DNA from: Microcaldota archaeon | Lineage (GTDB): Archaea > Micrarchaeota > Micrarchaeia > Anstonellales > J096 | Reading direction: 5' to 3' | NCBI GenBank assembly: GCA_025058915.1 | Contig: JANXEC010000024.1 | Coordinates: 1 to 6,843, forward strand | Length of the DNA stretch: 6,843 nucleotides | Part shown: one piece after another, positions 4,563 to 6,843 of the stretch | Layout of the letters: each line of letters starts with the position of its first letter | Position numbering within the stretch: position 1 is the first letter of the stretch | The notes under the pieces: generated by a model | The model's input: only the letters and a program-made list of their open reading frames with translations | Told to the model about the DNA's origin: nothing | The model's database searches: none | Position numbers and translations under genes: made by a program

Positions 4563-5594
4563 TTATGTATCGTGTTGTTTATTTAAAAATTTCCTATAGA
4601 GATAGATATACTTAGGTAATAGGTTATTTATATCAAATCTCATAGCTAATTCTCTCATAGTAGATCGATCTATAGTATCTGCAACTCTTAGGCTCTTCAG
4701 AAATGTATCTCTATTGTGAAAGACCAAACCATACGGATTTAGATAGTCTGCGATCGCAGTGTCCTTGTGAGCTATCACTGGTGTGCCTGAGGCCATAGCC
4801 TCAATACATACCAACCCTAGTGTATCGAAATCAGAGCTGAACACAAGCGCTCTTGCATCTCTATAGAGCTCTAACAACCTGTTTTCATTAACGAACCCCA
4901 AGAATTGTATATCTGCTCTGTATCTACTTGCTATCTCTCTATAGTAATCCAGAGCAGGACCTTTGCCAGCAACATACATTGTTACATTTAGTTCCTCTAG
5001 ATAGGGAAACACCATGTCTATTCTCTTCTCCTTCACTAACCTACCTACATGCAGAAGATATCCTTCTTTCCTTTCTGAATACAGATATCTACTGGTATCA
5101 ACAGGGACAGGTAGTATATCTATTCTATTTACACCTATTCTCCTCAGTTTTCTCTCTATCATCGGAGAGGGAGCCAGAGATACATCATATCTGTTCATCA
5201 ATAATCTTACATAAAGCTCTGGGATCATCTTAGGGATTCTAATGTAGTGTGTTGCATTTGTGATATCTGTATGATAATGTCCAAGAACAGGGATCTTTCT
5301 TCTTCTCCCCAAGACTACTCCATAGATCGCTGTCAGAGCCAATCCATGGTTGTGAATCAGCTGAACATCTATATCTCTCAAGAAATCAGGGATTACTAAT
5401 CTGTAGTCTCTGTAGAAAGGTAGCTGTGGCCCATCATATGCGTAGTATCTCTGTCTGGAATGGTCTGTGGTTGGTCCTAAAAGGTGTACTTCAAATCCAT
5501 TCTCCTCTAGCCTAGGTATCAGGAGATCCAGAGCTCTCACTACTCCATCTACGTTCGGATGGAAAGTGTCTGTAGTGTAGAGGATCCTATACAT
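4563..5594 (-). CDS. GT4-family glycosyltransferase
   Basis: A cytosolic or membrane-associated GT-B fold enzyme that transfers a sugar from a nucleotide-sugar to an acceptor, likely a lipid or glycan; donor and acceptor cannot be read from sequence. The 343-aa product (somewhat short; 360-400 is common) starts with DTFHPNVDGVVRAL (9-22), the acceptor-side signature of the SQD2/MgtA/PimB-like group. NHG (82-84) and HYHTD (106-110) follow. The C-terminal donor domain has VGRLVKEKRID (183-193), AGKGP (209-213), FLGFV (231-235) and FDTLGLVCIEAMASGTPV (256-273). The usual E-x7-E is D257-x7-E265. No membrane helix or signal peptide. The start overlaps FEN-1 by 8 nt and has a GAGAGGA ribosome site, so translation is probably coupled. 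The tRNA gene follows 5 nt after the stop. Confidence 0.92.
   Translation of the reverse strand: MYRILYTTDTFHPNVDGVVRALDLLIPRLEENGFEVHLLGPTTDHSRQRYYAYDGPQLPFYRDYRLVIPDFLRDIDVQLIHNHGLALTAIYGVVLGRRRKIPVLGHYHTDITNATHYIRIPKMIPELYVRLLMNRYDVSLAPSPMIERKLRRIGVNRIDILPVPVDTSRYLYSERKEGYLLHVGRLVKEKRIDMVFPYLEELNVTMYVAGKGPALDYYREIASRYRADIQFLGFVNENRLLELYRDARALVFSSDFDTLGLVCIEAMASGTPVIAHKDTAIADYLNPYGLVFHNRDTFLKSLRVADTIDRSTMRELAMRFDINNLLPKYIYLYRKFLNKQHDT
4579..4592 (-). promoter_or_regulatory. TATA-like box of tRNA-Leu inside the glycosyltransferase gene
   Basis: On the minus strand the segment contains TTTTTAAAT (4589-4581), centred 28 bp upstream of the tRNA 5' end. The same kind of box (TTTTTAAA) is used at 288-295. 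It overlaps codons near the C-terminus of the glycosyltransferase. Confidence 0.5.
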
Positions 5595-6504
5595 CGAACA
5601 CTGTCCTCTCTCTACTGACTCTGATGAGTTCCTGCAGGATGTTTTTCACTCTATCCTCTGAGAACTGATGCCTGTGGACAAGTATCTCGATTATTCTATC
5701 AGGCTGAAGTTGTTTGGGCTGTATCGTAGATATCTCCTGAATCGGTGGTTTCATGAAGAAATCAAATATCTCCTGAGCATCTACTCCATTCTCCTGGGAG
5801 ATCCTTTTCAGGATATTATCTTTCGATTCTTTCTTGATGATCTCCAGACCTTTCACAGGTCCAATCCCATGTATACCTCTATTGAAATCAGTACCTATAA
5901 GCATACCCAACAACACTAGTCTCTCCCTATCTATCCCTAAATACTCTAACAGGCTGTCTATATCAACGATCTCAAACCTATCCTCTCCATAGAAATTCCT
6001 CAAGACTCTCTTGGCTCCAAATAGGAAACTATCATAGTCCTGACTGTTCAGGGCATATGCTATTCCTGTTTGGGTTAGGTAACTTGCCTGTGCCTCTCCC
6101 TCTGAGGGAGCATCTACACTGGCTATACCCATAGCCTCTAACAATTCTCTCATCTCGTGTTTCATGTTCTGATCAAACACCATGTCCCTGTACTCTGTAG
6201 TGCTCCTCACTGCTATTCTTCTCTCTATCTCAGCTCTCTTGAAATGTGGAGGACTACCATCAAACACAACAATCACTCTGATCTTGTTGATGAGAAAATT
6301 CGACAGCCTGTAGAACGTACCAGATAGGTGGGAAGTTATATTTCCATCTCTGTCTCTCAAATAATCTCCATCTCTCGATCTGATGGCTGCCAAGAAGCTG
6401 TATGCCATGTTATTTCCGTCGATAGCAATCGTTCTTCCGGATAGTTTAGATATATGTATCGTCTTTGTTACAGGCTCAACCAATCTCTTCAGATCACTTC
6501 CCAT
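5587..6504 (-). CDS. fen: Flap endonuclease 1 (FEN-1), compact form
   Basis: A structure-specific 5' nuclease that removes flaps during Okazaki fragment maturation and base excision repair. All seven acidic metal ligands are visible: D29 (AIDGNN), D82 (VFDGSPP), E135 and E137 (SEGEAQA), D156 and D158 (SQDYDS), and D206 (GTDFN). The helix-2-turn-helix DNA-binding segment GIHGIGPVKG (210-219) follows. The start is right because the family needs MG at the N-terminus (MGSDLKRLVEP). The protein is 305 aa against about 340 in Pyrococcus. The helical arch between D82 and E135 is about 19 residues shorter, and the loop between D158 and D206 is about 13 shorter. The C-terminus ends RERTVFDV without the PCNA-binding QxxLxxWF found in relatives. 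It overlaps the MBF1 stop by 11 nt and the glycosyltransferase start by 8 nt. Confidence 0.96.
   Translation of the reverse strand: MGSDLKRLVEPVTKTIHISKLSGRTIAIDGNNMAYSFLAAIRSRDGDYLRDRDGNITSHLSGTFYRLSNFLINKIRVIVVFDGSPPHFKRAEIERRIAVRSTTEYRDMVFDQNMKHEMRELLEAMGIASVDAPSEGEAQASYLTQTGIAYALNSQDYDSFLFGAKRVLRNFYGEDRFEIVDIDSLLEYLGIDRERLVLLGMLIGTDFNRGIHGIGPVKGLEIIKKESKDNILKRISQENGVDAQEIFDFFMKPPIQEISTIQPKQLQPDRIIEILVHRHQFSEDRVKNILQELIRVSRERTVFDV
5604..5610 (-). promoter_or_regulatory. Ribosome-binding site of the glycosyltransferase
   Basis: GAGAGGA on the minus strand, nine bases before the ATG at 5594, lies within the FEN-1 reading frame. It supports the overlapping start. Confidence 0.5.
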
Positions 6505-6843
6505 CGCTCTCCACGAAATCCCCTAGGGTTGCTCTGGAATCTGATCTTCTATCATCAGTACTTACCAGTTCTGTAATTATCTCTTCCTCTACTAGATTCT
6601 TTCCAATTACTCTCTCTAGTTTTCTGATAGTATTCAGGTCTATCAGTTTTCTCTCCATGATTGATCTTATATCTCTCTCCGATACTCCTGACACAGAGGA
6701 GAGAGATTTCATATCTAAACCTCTGTTTCTCATATATTGCTGGATTATGTCTTTGGCATCTCTGACTATTCTAGATATTTTTGTTCTCTCTATTTTCCTC
6801 TGACTATCCTTATGTCTATATGTATCTGGAGTGTCTTTAGATA
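6494..6843 (-). CDS. MBF1-like HTH transcription factor, C-terminal part (runs off the right edge)
   Basis: The frame ending at TGA 6494 stays open past the ATG at 6733 to the window edge, giving about 116 visible codons, so the gene starts outside. The part before 6733 reads as conserved sequence (ISRIVRDAKDIIQQYMRNRG), which shows that 6733 is not the start. The five-helix Xre/Cro-type domain follows: GLDMKSLSSVSGVSERDIRS, then ERKLIDLNTIRKLERVIGKNL. The tail has ATLGDFVE, close to the TLGD-type ending I recall for archaeal MBF1. The N-terminal zinc ribbon of that family would lie beyond the window. Known members contact the basal machinery or the ribosome; the role here is inferred. Overlaps FEN-1 by 11 nt. 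A generic Xre-type regulator is the alternative. Confidence 0.75.
   Translation of the reverse strand, partial: SKDTPDTYRHKDSQRKIERTKISRIVRDAKDIIQQYMRNRGLDMKSLSSVSGVSERDIRSIMERKLIDLNTIRKLERVIGKNLVEEEIITELVSTDDRRSDSRATLGDFVESDGK
6509..6512 (-). promoter_or_regulatory. Ribosome-binding site of FEN-1
   Basis: GGAG on the minus strand, four bases before the ATG at 6504, lies inside the end of the MBF1 frame. It supports the chosen start and coupled translation. Confidence 0.5.

Noticed and set aside
4928..5233. Plus-strand frames inside the glycosyltransferase and FEN-1 genes
   Set aside because: Shadows of well-supported minus-strand genes.
6494..6733. Complete 79-aa protein starting at ATG 6733
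   Set aside because: The frame continues upstream without a stop to the edge with conserved helix sequence, so the gene is longer and truncated by the window.
6465..6803. Plus-strand 112-codon hydrophobic frame
   Set aside because: Antisense to the FEN-1 start and MBF1; the Ser/Leu-rich product is the expected shadow of AGA/GAG-rich genes.

Overview
The window comes from an archaeal chromosome. The evidence is an archaeal-type FEN-1 nuclease, a partial MBF1-type HTH factor with an archaeal-style tail, a tRNA-Leu(CAA) gene with an intron at the canonical 37/38 site and no encoded CCA, TTTTTAAA-type TATA boxes placed for leaderless mRNAs, and GAGGTGA/GGAG ribosome-binding sites at internal operon positions. 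The DNA is AT-rich and arginine is mostly AGA/AGG. FEN-1 and pyruvate kinase are both shorter than usual or divergent, so a reduced-genome lineage (DPANN or ARMAN-like) is my best guess. That guess is an inference from compact proteins, not from a marker gene.

Right part (6843 to 4456, all minus strand): the C-terminal part of an MBF1-like regulator overlaps the start of FEN-1 by 11 nt. FEN-1 overlaps a GT4 glycosyltransferase by 8 nt, and tRNA-Leu(CAA) begins 5 nt past the glycosyltransferase stop. The three proteins look translationally coupled. The tRNA has its own TATA-like box inside the last codons of the glycosyltransferase and a T-rich terminator behind it.

Middle (about 3759 to 4455): roughly 700 bp without a credible protein gene. 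It is not plain spacer. It holds three copies of a 19-bp palindrome (consensus GTTTAYCTTWAARRTAWAC), a 15-bp direct repeat pair, other short direct repeats, a long stem-loop with a GCCCGCCCG loop, a C8 run and a 19-bp hairpin with a 3-nt loop. A regulatory region, small RNA locus or replication origin are all possible.

Left-middle (3744 to 877, minus strand): a divergent but catalytically complete pyruvate kinase with a strong Shine-Dalgarno site, then two unrecognised genes (375 and 143 codons) close behind it.

Left end: an unrecognised plus-strand gene (177 codons) and the start of an unrecognised minus-strand gene that runs off the window. They diverge from one palindromic TATA box (GTTTTTAAAC) that sits 26.5 bp from both start codons, as expected if one box serves two leaderless transcripts. 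The defined genes cover information processing (MBF1, FEN-1, tRNA), lower glycolysis (pyruvate kinase) and sugar transfer to lipid or glycan (GT4). No mobile element, CRISPR array or phage gene was seen.
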